The notes: generated from the sequence alone by a model not told the origin. Positions 48,001 through 57,196 are shown, counted from the stretch's first letter. The stretch is 64,000 nucleotides of DNA from Branchiostoma floridae (GCF_000003815.2 NC_049993.1:9509458-9573457), one strand, 5' to 3'. Numbers and translations: made by a program.

Positions 48001-50925
48001 TCTATAAGTATAACATGTCTTTTGAAAGTGACACCTACGACTCTATCGATCAAATTATATCTCAATCGATCTCCAAAACTACTTGCCACATGTTACTATT
48101 TCCTCTCATTATGTGGCCTAATGTTGTACTTAATCCCTGACCCTTTTACTTTTGAGATAAAAGGAATGAATGACACTCAGACATATACTTCATTCCAGTT
48201 CTTGTCCTGACATGAAAGGGATACAGTAACACTGTAGAACCACTTGTTGAACACTTAAAACAGGTCCAGACAGACTATCCTGTAGTGTTCTAGATGGTGA
48301 GACAAAGAAGAGTTTAAATTCACACTTTTACTTTTTACCATGTCTCACAACTCCACATAATTATGAATCTTATCCTCTAATTTCAAAGTTTTCAAAGCAA
48401 AGAATAGAAACACTAGAAACAGAACGCATCTTTGACTTATATGACATTATTTATACCAATAAAAATTTTGTCATTATGATGCAAAATTTCATATGAAATA
48501 GAAGTACAATCTTTTCCTTCTCATGATTTTCTTCTATTTAGCCACAGCATGCAAGTTGAATGATCATCTGATTATCATGTTTTTCACATATGAAGCAAGT
48601 CTACTTTTTAAGTGCATTCTGTATAATATTAATCAGGTAACAAAGACACATGAAGAAATAGAACATCATTCAGGTGTGCACAACCAGAACACTGAACAAT
48701 CCAAGTTGATAATCTACATGACCGGCTGAACGTTTGGATCACTAATCCACTGTCAAATATTTGCAATTTTCAACAGCCATGCATCAAGCAAGAAATACTC
48801 AACACAACAATTATTACAGAAATTAATAATTAATCATATTCTCTCCCTCTATTTGCCGAAGAGTGCGGTTCAAAATTTCATGCATAAAAGTTTTGTGTTA
48901 GGGGTTACTTATTACCTTGCAACTTTGCTAAACCAATACTGTTTTTGTTCTCCGTTGTTCGAGTCACCTGAACAAAAAACTCCTTTCAACATATCCTTGT
49001 TGCTGCCTATGTAATGCAGGGTTTGGGCAGGAACACTATTGAATTTTCCTTCAATTTGTTTGAAACCTATCCTGCATCCTGTCAAAGTGCAGGTCCCTAC
49101 ACTATGTCGTAGGGATTCCCTTACAACAACAACAAAACCCAACACGCCACCTAAATCGTTAATGCTTATGATGGAAAAGGGACAAAAAAAGGAGAGAAAA
49201 AACTTGGCCTTACAAATAGAAATCAGGCGGAGGCAAACCCACAAAGGAGTGAATGTTTTTCTTCCTATTAATAAAACATGTCCAGTGCTCCAGCATGAAA
49301 GGGAAGGGATCAACAAACATGGGAGAATCGGGTGGCAGTCGGCAGGGCCGTGCAAACCCACTCTTGAAGAGAGACAGAATTCATCACGATTCAAGAGGCG
49401 GATACTTGAAGACCACTAGACACCGGGCACAAGAGTGATGACCCAATCCTCACATTACGTCATAGGAAACTGGCCATGCCTTGCTTTCTATTTTCAACAA
49501 AATGTCTCATTCTCTATTATTAGCAAACATGAAAAAGCGTTCCGTCATTATTTTTTTCTGTGCGCTTGTTAAGTTGTTTGCCTATACATCAACACAGAGC
49601 CAATAGGAGCCGGAATGTGTGTAACAGAAACAGACAATACGGAATACTTATTTGTAAATTCCCGTAAAAGTGGCCTTTGTAGAGGATACAAAATATACTG
49701 CACGTTTATGACCTCCTTAAAGACCGTAGATATTTTTGGTGCCCGTTAAAACATGGGGGGTTTTGGGCACAGCTCACGACACCCTCCAGCACCTAACCCG
49801 GTCTCCCAGAGTTACTCTCCTTGGATAGGAGCTATGCGGGGAGAACTACAGCTCCTCGCTGTAAACTAACAAAGAAAAGGCGACTTCCTGTCGCGATAAC
49901 TTACGCTCCATTCTTACGGAAGAAAAGAGCAACATGCCTTTGGTATGAACAGTCGGGTGGGTTCCCCAGTGTTTTCCCTACACGGTCCTAATTGCATATT
50001 CCTGATGTTTGTGGTGACTTCACAAGAGGGTATCGAGTTGTAGAGCCAAATGAATGAAAATTTATACTACACAAATGGATACAAAACTTCTTCATAAAAA
50101 GAACCTTAAGGCTTACAATAGCAAAGCCTTCTGTTCTGTGCATGGTACAGAAAACCTTGGTAAGGCCAATGTTGAACATTATGCAATTCATAAACATTAT
50201 GCAAAGAACAAATAGATTGCTTGCATTAATCTTAGGCTTGGGTGTGTTGTATTAGTACCTGTTTAACAATTGAATTGGATCAGAGCATTGGTCATCAGAA
50301 AAGTGTGACTTTTTCCACAATGGGCATCTTTGCAAAAGGGATGATCGCATGGTATGAAGTGTATCAGTATTGTATCAGATCATCAGACACACACACACAG
50401 AGCATCCTCCACCACAGTTAGGTAAACACTCCCTTGTTTTTCCAAGTACTCCTGCCCCTTGAGTTGGAAATTCTGAACTACCCTGGGCCATTTTGGGATG
50501 CAAATGATGCTGTTATCATGAAAAACTACCCATCTATGCTGTATGAAAGTGGTGTAATTATGCTATATGCCTTTTATACTTAACTGTTGTTTAAGAAACA
50601 GAAGAAGTGTGTCATAATTCTCACCTTTCTTTCCTTTCAGATGGATATTATCAGTAGAGATGCGTGTCGGTCCGGATGGATTCGGGAAGGGGCGCGAGTT
50701 GTGCTTCTGTAGAGGCTTGTGATGTAGCGGTAGCGCCGGTAGGGAAAAGTTTCGCTCCTTCTCCGTCGGTGTTCCATTTGGAACGGACACGGGCACAGGA
50801 GTGGCATTGTTGGACGGAGGACAGGGCGTTTCGGGCTGGATCCGCAGTGCAGGGATTTCCTTTCCTCCAAACCCTTGTCCTTTGGGGCTGGACTGGTCCT
50901 GACTCGACCCGCGCCCAGAATTCAT
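14900..50925 (-). CDS. GLIS3 (GLIS1/3-like): GLIS1/3-type five-zinc-finger transcription factor, 9 coding exons
   Basis: A nuclear Kruppel-like regulator that binds G-rich sites through five C2H2 fingers. Joined coding exons (50925-50625, 37072-35646, 21265-21104, 20134-20024, 17511-17325, 16861-16708, 16336-16182, 15744-15532, 15027-14900) total 2838 nt, 945 residues, all GT-AG and in phase. Finger cysteines and histidines fall at about C508/C513/H526/H531, C542/C547/H563/H567, C575/C580/H593/H597, C605/C610/H623/H627 and C635/C640/H653/H657. [20 protein letters not shown] and [20 protein letters not shown] are GLIS1/3 signatures, unlike GLI or GLIS2. A conserved N-terminal block ([30 protein letters not shown]) lies at about 299-340. 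The C-terminus (LQLNAVDRC...) matches vertebrate GLIS3. Length is close to vertebrate GLIS3. An in-frame TGA six codons before the ATG supports the start. Confidence 0.95.
15257..15478 (+). mobile_element. LINE reverse-transcriptase ORF C-terminal remnant
   Basis: Opposite to Glis, in a 504-bp intron. The translation has [20 protein letters not shown] then [18 protein letters not shown], the familiar xSKLxLWxPTxGxRxxGRP tail of several invertebrate non-LTR retrotransposons. It is truncated at the 5' side; no catalytic part remains. Confidence 0.75.
15532..15744 (-). CDS. GLIS3 (GLIS1/3-like): Glis coding exon 8
   Basis: 2 nt, 70 codons and 1 nt: [20 protein letters not shown] and later [16 protein letters not shown] before GTAAGA. 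It is in phase with both neighbours. Confidence 0.9.
16182..16336 (-). CDS. GLIS3 (GLIS1/3-like): Glis coding exon 7
   Basis: 1 nt, 51 codons and 1 nt: a His/Pro-rich activation-domain-like segment ([20 protein letters not shown]) ending IQASIFIQ before GTCAGT. The acceptor is TTCTTCCCCCAG. Confidence 0.88.
16708..16861 (-). CDS. GLIS3 (GLIS1/3-like): Glis coding exon 6
   Basis: 2 nt, 50 codons and 2 nt: a low-complexity Ser/Thr/Asn/Pro segment ([20 protein letters not shown]) ending PSMDERE before GTGAGA. It is supported mainly by splice sites and phase agreement. Confidence 0.88.
17325..17511 (-). CDS. GLIS3 (GLIS1/3-like): Glis coding exon 5
   Basis: This exon has 62 codons plus 1 nt: [20 protein letters not shown] then [18 protein letters not shown] and a Ser/His-rich end. 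The [12 protein letters not shown] stretch resembles the TDCLTVQSLQP segment after the fingers of GLIS3. The donor is GTACGC. Confidence 0.92.
17512..20023. other. Glis intron between coding exons 4 and 5
   Basis: Holds the 180-bp tandem repeat at 19148-19535 and C/A homopolymers near 17766-17784. Nothing else recognised. Confidence 0.7.
19148..19535. repeat. Tandem repeat, unit about 179 bp, about 2.2 copies
   Basis: GATTAACTTTTTACTAC (about 19225) recurs as GATTAACTTCTTACTAC about 179 bp on, and CTGTTCCAACCATCTCTTTT likewise recurs, with a partial earlier copy at about 19148. Confidence 0.8.
20024..20134 (-). CDS. GLIS3 (GLIS1/3-like): Glis coding exon 4 (finger 5)
   Basis: This exon has 37 codons, phase 0 to 0: [20 protein letters not shown] then [17 protein letters not shown], the fifth finger with the basic tail that acts as a nuclear localisation signal in this family. 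The donor is GTAATG. Confidence 0.98.
20135..21103. other. Glis intron between fingers 4 and 5
   Basis: Nothing recognised. Confidence 0.6.
21104..21265 (-). CDS. GLIS3 (GLIS1/3-like): Glis coding exon 3 (rest of finger 3, finger 4)
   Basis: This exon has 54 codons, phase 0 to 0: [20 protein letters not shown], then [20 protein letters not shown], ending KHQRTHLDT before GTGAGG. It is nearly invariant relative to vertebrate GLIS1/3. Partial decayed copies lie just upstream in the intron. Confidence 0.98.
21266..21640. repeat. Decayed partial copies of the finger-3/4 exon start
   Basis: On the plus strand the exon edge reads GAATCTTCAGGTTCTCCAG...CCCTTCAAACTGCAGGGATCAAG. Diverged versions follow in the intron: CCCTTCAAACTGTAATGATTAAGG (about 21347), GAATCATCTTTAGGTTCTCAAG with ACTGCACTGATCAAGAC (about 21430-21500), and GAATCTTTAG...AGGTTCTCCAGGTGAGAGAA with CCCTTAAAG (about 21560-21640). 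The reading frames are destroyed. Confidence 0.7.
22100..22126. repeat. TTGG microsatellite
   Basis: A short run of TTGG units. Confidence 0.85.
22669..22940. repeat. Tandem duplication, unit about 141 bp
   Basis: ACAACACAGGTGACACAAGT (22670) recurs as ACAACACAGGTAACACAAGT (22811). The copies stay alike through GAACATTCAGATG. Confidence 0.85.
23599..23945. repeat. Tandem duplication, unit about 175 bp
   Basis: AGATTGAATTGTCTTCAGAT (23617) recurs near 23794 as AGATTGAATTGCCTTTAGAT, followed by similar CACCTGGTGGTA, CAGCCCCT and TGTTTTTCTACTT blocks. Confidence 0.8.
24393..24755. repeat. Tandem duplication, unit about 187 bp
   Basis: GACCAGGGAAACAA (24421) recurs at 24608. Both are followed by TAGCCCCTGACAG, CAGACACTCATAC-like and GGCTGTCACCAGG blocks. 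Confidence 0.85.
27958..28166. mobile_element. hAT-like MITE, 209 bp
   Basis: The ends are CAGGGCTGTCTCCAGC and, reversed, CAGGGCCATCTGCAGG. The flanking 8-mers are only partly alike (TCCATCAC, ATTTTCAC). Same family as 45747-46292. Confidence 0.55.
29433..29710. mobile_element. hAT-like MITE with intact 8-bp target duplication, 278 bp
   Basis: The ends are exact inverted repeats CAGGGTTGTAGCCAGC, flanked on both sides by CTTGGTGG. An 8-bp duplication with CAGGG termini is typical of hAT elements. It has no transposase; the 126-135-codon ORFs crossing it are incidental. Confidence 0.85.
31181..31815. repeat. Tandem array, unit about 120-130 bp, 5-6 diverged units
   Basis: GAATGGACTCTTCCAG-like blocks recur near 31181, 31422, 31538, 31672 and 31793, each followed by an AATAGACCAGTCCAAAAATA-like block and CCCCTCCGTG. 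Confidence 0.85.
32050..32508. repeat. Tandem array, unit about 163 bp, running into the gap
   Basis: ACCAGAGCACAAGAGCCAAA (about 32102), ACCAAGGTACAGGAGCCAAA (about 32264) and ACCAGGGTACAGGGGGCCCA (about 32428) mark three diverged units. The N run starts just after. Confidence 0.85.
32509..32776. other. Assembly gap (268 Ns)
   Basis: A run of N. It abuts a tandem array and is probably a collapsed or unresolved repeat. Confidence 0.99.
33210..33420. repeat. Tandem duplication, unit about 128 bp
   Basis: TTGGCCAAGTTTGGGGAAGG (about 33212) recurs as TTGGCCAAGTTTATGGATGG (about 33340), both followed by TA-CTGGTGAA. Confidence 0.7.
34075..34192. repeat. GAGT microsatellite
   Basis: (GTGA)n, imperfect then perfect near 34136-34192. 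Confidence 0.95.
34771..35145. repeat. Tandem duplication, unit 188 bp, CpG-rich
   Basis: TTGGGAGTGTGTACGGACTT (34771) recurs at 34959, and ATCGACGCCATCTCGACAGA recurs identically. On the minus strand each copy has an ATGGCGTCGATTAC followed some 100 nt on by GTAAGTCC, which looks like a donor. Copy 1 is stopped early in that frame. Confidence 0.85.
35646..37072 (-). CDS. GLIS3 (GLIS1/3-like): Glis coding exon 2 (N-terminal region, fingers 1-2, start of finger 3)
   Basis: This 1427-nt exon covers residues 101-576. It opens AA|ATGGGG; that ATG could serve as an internal start in a shorter isoform. In order it holds Pro/Ser/His-rich sequence, SIKQEW (about 222-227), the GLI/GLIS-conserved [12 protein letters not shown] block, IFKTEP (about 446-451), a poly-Pro run, an acidic EYDEDDGES stretch, finger 1, finger 2 and the first Cys of finger 3. 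It ends TGT ACG|GTAAGC in phase 0. Much higher GC than the surrounding introns. Confidence 0.97.
38765..38945. repeat. Short tandem duplication, about 100-bp unit
   Basis: CGTCAACCGCGCAGTATTTT (about 38791) recurs as GGTCAACTACGCAGTATTTT (about 38885), each followed by a GCTGA-GT and TGTCATTTGATA. Confidence 0.6.
40643..41400. repeat. Three-copy tandem repeat interrupted by a LINE fragment
   Basis: GATAGAATCTTTAT blocks occur at 40643, 40800 and 41304, with shared GGAAGATTTT and ACAAACTGCC-like blocks. The middle unit is split by 40828-41143. Confidence 0.8.
40828..41143 (-). mobile_element. 5'-truncated LINE insertion
   Basis: On the minus strand the fragment ends in an ATAAAGAATAATAAA-type tail and opens in frame with the last 57 codons of a reverse-transcriptase ORF (stop at 40969): [18 protein letters not shown] then [14 protein letters not shown]. 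The flanks are GTTTTTAT and GTTTTAT, a likely target duplication; neighbouring units show the empty site. Confidence 0.8.
42802..42993. mobile_element. Inverted-repeat element with internal TGACCAC motifs
   Basis: The left end CAGTCAAACCTGTCTATGGT and the reversed right end (CAATCGAACCTGTACTAGTG) match imperfectly over about 25 bp. The interior repeats GTGGTCACTA-like motifs. No target duplication was seen. Confidence 0.55.
45949..46279. mobile_element. TAG-ended foldback, nested and itself interrupted
   Basis: The left end TAGCCTCTACCAGGCTTCAC and the reversed right end (AGCCTCTATCAGGCTCAACA) match, with GGTCGCTGGAAAA further in on both sides. An uninterrupted relative is at 59631-59764. 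The right junction seems to have lost a few bases. Confidence 0.75.
46056..46179. mobile_element. 124-bp foldback MITE with 9-bp target duplication
   Basis: The arms are about 53 bp and nearly complementary (TAGCCTGGTATCC at the ends), with a short loop. Flanked on both sides by AAACTGTAC. The related uninterrupted element near 59655 carries AACTGTAC once, that is, the empty site. Confidence 0.9.
46568..46900. repeat. Tandem repeat, unit about 140 bp, 2.4 copies
   Basis: CAATTTATCACCACTGTTGT (46568), CAATTTATCGCCATTGTTGT (46703) and CAATTTATCACCATTGCTGT (46847), with ATTCCAGT-AAACACAGAGAA between. Confidence 0.85.
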
Positions 50926-50945
50926 GTTGACAACACTGGATCAGG
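50625..50945 (-). CDS. GLIS3 (GLIS1/3-like): Glis coding exon 1 (with 20 nt of 5' UTR)
   Basis: The acceptor TTTTCCCTGCCCCAG ends at 50946; the ATG is at 50925. It encodes 100 codons plus 1 nt ([20 protein letters not shown]...), rich in Pro, Ser and basic residues. The donor GTGAGA leaves phase 1, which fits the AA that opens the next coding exon (GAA, Glu101). Confidence 0.88.
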
Positions 50946-51383
50946 CTGGGGCAGGGAAAACGATATGCGATCAATCGAAAGCGTACACCTTTCGTCCCTG
51001 TTAAAAAGATGGCAGACATGCTATCCATTTCCAGTACACTGTACACAGATCACGCAGGACAACATTTTCCCAACCCACAAACTTCCAAACCCATCAAAAC
51101 TAAATTTGAAAAAAAAAAACTAAAAATCAAAACTTCCAGCACCTGAAAATCATATACAGTAGAATGTTGGCAAAGCTCCACAAATCTAGTTAAAAACCTT
51201 AATTAAGCTCTGGCCATCTTCAAATGCACACATGTAACATTAGTAGATAGAAAAGAAGACATTGCATAAGTCTGTTTTTAACCTATTTCTGCGCTATTTT
51301 CCCAGCCTACACTCATGCTACGGAAGTACAACTGCACGGACAGACGGGCTGCTTGTGTAGTGGACGTTCCTGCCTGTTCTTAC

Positions 51384-52200
51384 CTGGCCAGGTGTAACGG
51401 AATGTGCCTGGAAGTTCAAGATTTGACACCTGTCCGGCCGTGGGCCCGTTACCTGCCCAACAGGACAGGTGAGTGCGTGCGTGCGTGTTCTCAAGACACC
51501 ACACACCTTGAGAAAAGACTTAAGGTACGGCACTTAAGGGGGAGGGGACCCACACTTAGCAACAGTGACATGCGAACCAGTGCTGACACCTCGCGACTAA
51601 TGGTTTAACTATCCCCGGGTAAACACGCCGAGTTCCACGGGCGCCAACACCACGCCACACCGCCGGCGTGCTTCCTGTCCGCCGTCGTCTGCAAACTTTC
51701 CCCCGAACTACACAACAACACGGCACTGGCAGGCCCTGGTCGCGACCCACGGGGTACGGCAGGAGTCGGTACAACAGTCGGAAGCTTTAAGGTTTGCTTG
51801 AGAAGTGGCAGCGAAGCGACAGAGGACACAAACTTGTCAAAGTTTCCCGGACAGAAACACACCGAGCTGTGCTCAACAGGTAGCAGGGAAGACTGTCATC
51901 TCTACTCGGGGACTCTTGCCCACAACCGCCGCCTTACCCGCCTCGCTAGCTACGATCAGGGTTTTTCACCTACCGACAACTCGGTTCAGCTACTCCAAGC
52001 AACTCCTAGTAACATCGTTGGAGACTGGCAGGGTTGTTACGGGCCGTAGGACGGAGGATCTTGTGCAAAATGCGAGCTGCTTCCGCCACTGTTGTGGGGA
52101 AATCTGGGACCAGAGTCCGCGCCGAGGCCTACAGGGGGTCATTAGTGATGCGGGACTAGGGGAACCGAATCGACCAATCAGCGCGCGTCTTGTAGAAACC
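51384..52200 (-). promoter_or_regulatory. Probable Glis promoter and 5' UTR exon region
   Basis: This is a CpG-rich tract directly upstream of coding exon 1. Minus-strand donors TGGCCAG|GTAAGA (exon end 51384) and GCGG|GTAAGG (about 51937) could end a non-coding first exon that joins the acceptor at 50946. The start site is unknown. Confidence 0.45.
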
Positions 52201-54613
52201 TACACCTGAGTAGAGCAGAGGGGTGTTGGGGTCAAATTTGAAATATCGTTTTTCTTTCTCTACAACAATATATAACAATTTCTGCGAGATGAAATATGAC
52301 AAAGAGTTGCAGACTGCAGGACTGGTGTGTTTTATCGGGATCAAATTGTCGAAAATTGTAGATAGATTCTTCGAACATTCCCCATAGGGAAAGTCAAAAT
52401 GGCGCTCTTCCAAAAGTCCCTGGAGACGTTTTATCAAAAATGGCCAAATTCCCACGATCACTGATATCCCAGTGAAAGTGAAAGTGATTCCCAGAGGATG
52501 AAACCTTATTACACGATTATTACCTGGGGAAACGCAATTTGTTTCTCTAATGCGCATATTGTAAAGGCATTCGAACGGACGAAGTCAACTGGAAAGTTAG
52601 AAAAATCATAATACAATATTTATTCGACAAAGGGCAGCATATTCATCCACTGAACTGGCGTCGGTCTATATGATTCCAAATGCATTCTTGAAATTTGAAC
52701 TATCGTTTTTAAACGTTTGATGAATAGGTAATTTTCAAAATATGTTAAGATGGAAAAAAGAAAAGTATTTAGTGTGTTCGTTGCTCAATCCAAACCATGA
52801 CTACAAAATGAATAGTCAGGCGTCCTCTTCAGTAATATATATACAGTTATATCACGTTCCTGACATCTCTAGGCATACGTAGTTTCTTATGCGGTTTGTT
52901 TGAACATTCAAAGTAAAGAGATGTATTGAGATTTAAGAATTAAGTATAATGCCGTTTTCCGCCATTAACCCTAAGTGGAGCTGATCTTTATGATAGCTAT
53001 TAATCCTCTGCGCGTTTTATCCTCCCTTTCTCTTGCGCAGGTAACCAGCATCAGAACTTCCGTTGACGCCGACGTGACGTCACAGCTCGGATATCCCAGC
53101 CGCCGGTGCCCTTTCCACTAAAAGCACCTGTGAGCCGCGCAAGGATTTGTCTGGACAAGTCTCCCATCCGGGATCTGTTTGTAGTCTATAGTGCACGCGC
53201 CGACCGCCGTCATTGTACAAATATTGCAGTCCTTTTCTTACAAACAATGGAAAATATGTTGATCAAATTGTTGGACGCCAATAGACCATACTCCGCGTCC
53301 GACAAGGTACTACTACTAGGGTCATGGCAAGGAGTTTGTAAGCTCGTTGGTGATAGAGTAGTCATTACCAGACTCCTTTTTCTGCTGAAAAATAGCAGAA
53401 TTTGGACAAATGGACTGAATGATCTACAAGCGGTGATAGCAGGTCATAAAGTTGAATAATTTCCAAGATTTATGATTTGGTCAAATCAAGGAGGTTATAC
53501 CTCCTTGGTCAAATTCTACCTTTCAACGGCTTTCAGCCAAACAAAGTGACTGGTAGATACTACGGACTTAGCTATATAGCAGGCTCTATATAGCCTAAAA
53601 CCAGCCTAGTAGTAGCTTAGTTCTCCGGCCCAACTGGTCCATACATATTGCCAACGTGAGGTCTCGGCGTAGGGATCATACTAGTACATGTAGTTGGGCA
53701 ACAGCTATAACGACTGGATTTGCGGCTACTGGGGTCATGTAGAGGGTATGTTTTATTTGATATGCATTGAAAAAAGACAACACTTACGCATGATACTTTG
53801 TTCATTTAGTCAATTACAAGTTTGTATACTAGTACGCTTGACTAAAAAAAACGGTACTTTCCGTAAGAGAAAACTACCTGTAATGTAGGCTTAACTGTAA
53901 ATGGCAGGTATCGTAGTTTACCAAGTACTAGTAGGGTTTCCTTCAAATGGCCGTGAATATAGTTCGCATGACAAAAGAACGAATCCTTGTCGGCCTGACT
54001 TTGGGATTGTTTCCACTCTATGTGTAAATCATCATAACAGATCAGTCATTGGGCGTGACGCATCGCGAATTGTTAATCAAATAAGAAATCGAAATTTCTT
54101 TCGCGAAAAAAGGGCGGGAACGTCGTAAATTGTCTCAGAAGCAGACGTTTTTACGACTTGGAAACCCCGCGCTCCTTTGGAATGGTTATCACCGTCTTAC
54201 AGGAAAATCTGACGCACTCTTTGAAAGGAACAGAGGGATTTCAATGTGAAATTGCCGGTTATACTGTTATCATAGCACTAACAACACCCCTGACAGATCC
54301 AGTGAAAGTGATTCCCACGCTTGGTCATCAACTCCCCAAAAATAGTTTATTTTTTCCTGACGTCGTAAGAAGCGTGAATCTAAAAAAAAATCACCCAGGG
54401 CTCTTTATTTCTTTTTCTGCTGTTTATTTTTTTCTGTTTTTTGTTTTTGTTTTCTTACTGCTGCTGCTGTTGTTGTTGTTGTTGTTGTAATGCGGACCAA
54501 GGAGGTTAAAGAATCACCTTGTGCAGACCATGTACTGTAAACAGGGTCAAGTCAGGTTTAGCACTTTAGGGTTAAGCAATGCGGTTTTATTCAAAAACTC
54601 CTTGGGTTTAGGC

Positions 54614-54655
54614 AAGGAGGTTATATCATATCATATGTGATATAACCTCCTTGGT
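54614..54655. repeat. Palindrome AAGGAGGTTATATCA...
   Basis: Arms CAAGGAGGTTATATCA and TGATATAACCTCCTTG are perfectly complementary around a short AT loop. The same CCAAGGAGGTTA word occurs near 53488-53507 (as a smaller palindrome) and 54499. Confidence 0.8.
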
Positions 54656-55303
54656 TTAGGTAAAGGTTAAGGTTAGCAGCATTCCGAGTCTGCAGTGCAT
54701 CTTGATTGATATTCGCAAACGTTCTATGAGTCTTCTTTCTGCAACACGTCTATATACTGAGCGAAAAAGGAGTAGAATTGAACCAGAGAGAGCCACGAGC
54801 AACTAAGATAGTACTCCGTATTAGAAAGCCCCTATGAAAACCTTACGACATGAATATTGTACGACTTATATGCCTGGTACCTGGGTACTGAGTAGGCGTC
54901 ATAGCTTTTCTGACACGTGCGGCGGAGGCCTCTTCGCGCGTGCGTTCTGGTGTCCCTTTGAAAACACAACTCTTTTAACTGACATGAAGTTGGTTGACTT
55001 TTCTTTAATGTGGTAGGCGGAACCGTAAACACTCCCCGTCTAAACACAACTGGGTGGGAAACAACAAGTTCAGTGTCCTTCTGTTTGTTTTTGTATCGCT
55101 GGTTTGTTTTATGTATGGTCTATTACCCATCAACACCCGATGAATCTTTCCTACGCGTTGTGGATTTGTTAAGTTTTTTCCTACCTCGAAACAAAACTGA
55201 TGACGTGCAGTATTCAACGGCTTGTGTGTCTTAAGGCAGCTCGGAAAACGTTCCAAAGCCATTCAAAACTCAGACTCAGCTTCTAGCCCGTAGGCGTACA
55301 AAA

Positions 55304-55406
55304 TAGACTGGATGCCATCCTGGTTAGGCTAACGTCCGCTCCGATAGCCGCACTCCCCAACCGCACTCGAGTTGACGGAAACCCAACTAGGATGGCACCC
55401 AGGCTA
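55304..55406. mobile_element. TAG-ended foldback, 103 bp
   Basis: The left end TAGACTGGATGCCATCCTGG and the reversed right end (TAGCCTGGGTGCCATCCTAG) match over about 30 bp. No exact target duplication. It resembles the ends of 46056-46179. Confidence 0.6.
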
Positions 55407-57196
55407 GTAAAAACACAAAACAGAAGATCTCAAAGTTTAAGAATGTTCACAGACACTTCGATAGGCAAATGAAGTGAAATGCGTCTTTATAAACGTTATT
55501 TTACCGTAAGACGTGGATTTTTTTAGATTTTTGTTCGGCGTAGATGTCTATCTGAACATAGATAAAATGAAAAATTCAAAACATCATTAGGAATGCATTC
55601 TTCAACTGATGATGTTTTTCAGCCTCTTCAGGCAGAATGCCAGACGACGCCAATTCCTCTTGAAAGTAAAAGCAAAGATAAAGCTTAAGGAAGCGCATTC
55701 CGACTCTGAGATACCATACCGTGTATCGTCACTGTCCTTGTTTAGCCTTACTCTAGAGAAGGACAGTCATGTGCACGTGTTTTGTGATAACCGCTATCGT
55801 TATTGTATACATCCTTCCTTTATCATTATTGTTACAGAAACACCACAACTAATTGCGAATCGCCTTCTATATTTCTCTAGCTATATCTGATAGGGAATGA
55901 CAAACAAGACTTCGGAAGGTTAGACTATGATGCAATTACTGTTTTGTATCGCTGGTTTGTTTTTTGTATGGTCTATTACGTCATCATGATCAACACCGGC
56001 GAGAAATCTTTCCGACGCGTTGTGGATTTGAACATGAATACGTCACACGCCAGAGTCGCACACATATACAATATTTTGCTTGTTTGAATATCGGTTACCT
56101 TTATGTTTAGATAATATGAAACGAAGAGGTTAAAAATTGCATTTTTTCCTATTCAACAACAACAAAAAAGTTATTTTAGTCGGTTCCTAACAGACGATAA
56201 GTCTCAAATTATCCCATTTGCTACAGAAACTGAAGCCATGGGCTTAGCTGGAAGGTCCATCCATATGAAAAGACTGAGACACTTTCCCACCCGATTTATC
56301 AAAACAGTTTTCGTCTATTCCACTCACATGGAAATCTCAAGACTAACCGCTCGGATTTAGATGCTAATATTCGGGGGTAATTCTAAGCTCAAAGGCGGTT
56401 TTCTCACCGTGGCCATCCCTATCTCAATGGGACGTCCTATGGGCGGTCTTCAACTTAGGCATTTCTACTGTACAAATTATACATTACAGCTAGCATATTT
56501 ACACAACACAGCGTTTAGGAATGTCATTTGCAATAGAACGTCTTTTACAACTTTTATTGCGGCCCATATTTTAGATCTAAATGGGAGATTGTGGACTGTT
56601 ATCATTAGGGGAATTTAGAGGACAAACTCGGTACAAATAAGGGGGCTGGCTTGGAGATTTCTTTATGGTCTCGCCAGGTTTATTACGACGTTTTGGTGTG
56701 AATTTTCACACGATGCCAGAGCAAGGTGGGCGTACGCAAGAACGCTGATTGTCTCGGTACGGTTACAGAATATGCATGTTCTGGCGTGTCCCATGATTCG
56801 CGCGCTCGCTTCCCAAGGGCACGGAGCAGTGAAAGTGGTCTGGTTTCCATGGCAATGACGCAAAACGTTTCAAAGTGTACCTTTCTCTTGGATCGTGTCT
56901 TTTCCCTGAACTAATGTCAAGGTCCTCTGTAGAAACAAAACAAAAACCTAGACAGGTATAAAAATGATCACACGGAAATGAAGTAACCGTTAGTTAAATC
57001 ACTCCCATTTAATCTATATAATTGACCGTAAACACGTTTTCTCTACATTGACAGAGACAACTTTTAGTTTGTACTATATACCATACCCTTCTGTTGGCTG
57101 AAAAAAAAGAAGTCAAGCTATTTTGGACCCCAAAAGCGAGCTGGTAACTCTTCTAGAAAGATGTTCCCCATTTGCCTATTTGTCAACTTTCTGATA

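Larger units (their letters stand above)
37073..50624. other. 13.6-kb Glis intron between coding exons 1 and 2
   Basis: It holds several transposon remnants and tandem repeats (listed separately), a homeodomain-site-rich stretch at 39079-39116, and a GC-richer island at about 44340-44870. No exon was found. Confidence 0.6.
52201..57196. other. Right flank, upstream of Glis
   Basis: No supported gene. It holds GAAAGTGAAAGTGA (52474-52487), a TGACGTCA site in a GC-rich patch (53075-53082), palindromes built on AAGGAGGT (about 53488 and 54614), a TTG microsatellite (about 54463-54489) and a short foldback at 55304-55406. Confidence 0.5.

Noticed and set aside
48912-49419. Overlapping 160-codon minus and 126-codon plus ORFs
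   Set aside because: Open on both strands with no recognisable motif, codon bias or splice context; it sits inside a Glis intron and is probably chance.
53106-53459. 117-codon plus-strand ORF near a GC-rich patch
   Set aside because: No recognisable domain or splice partner; the composition looks non-coding.
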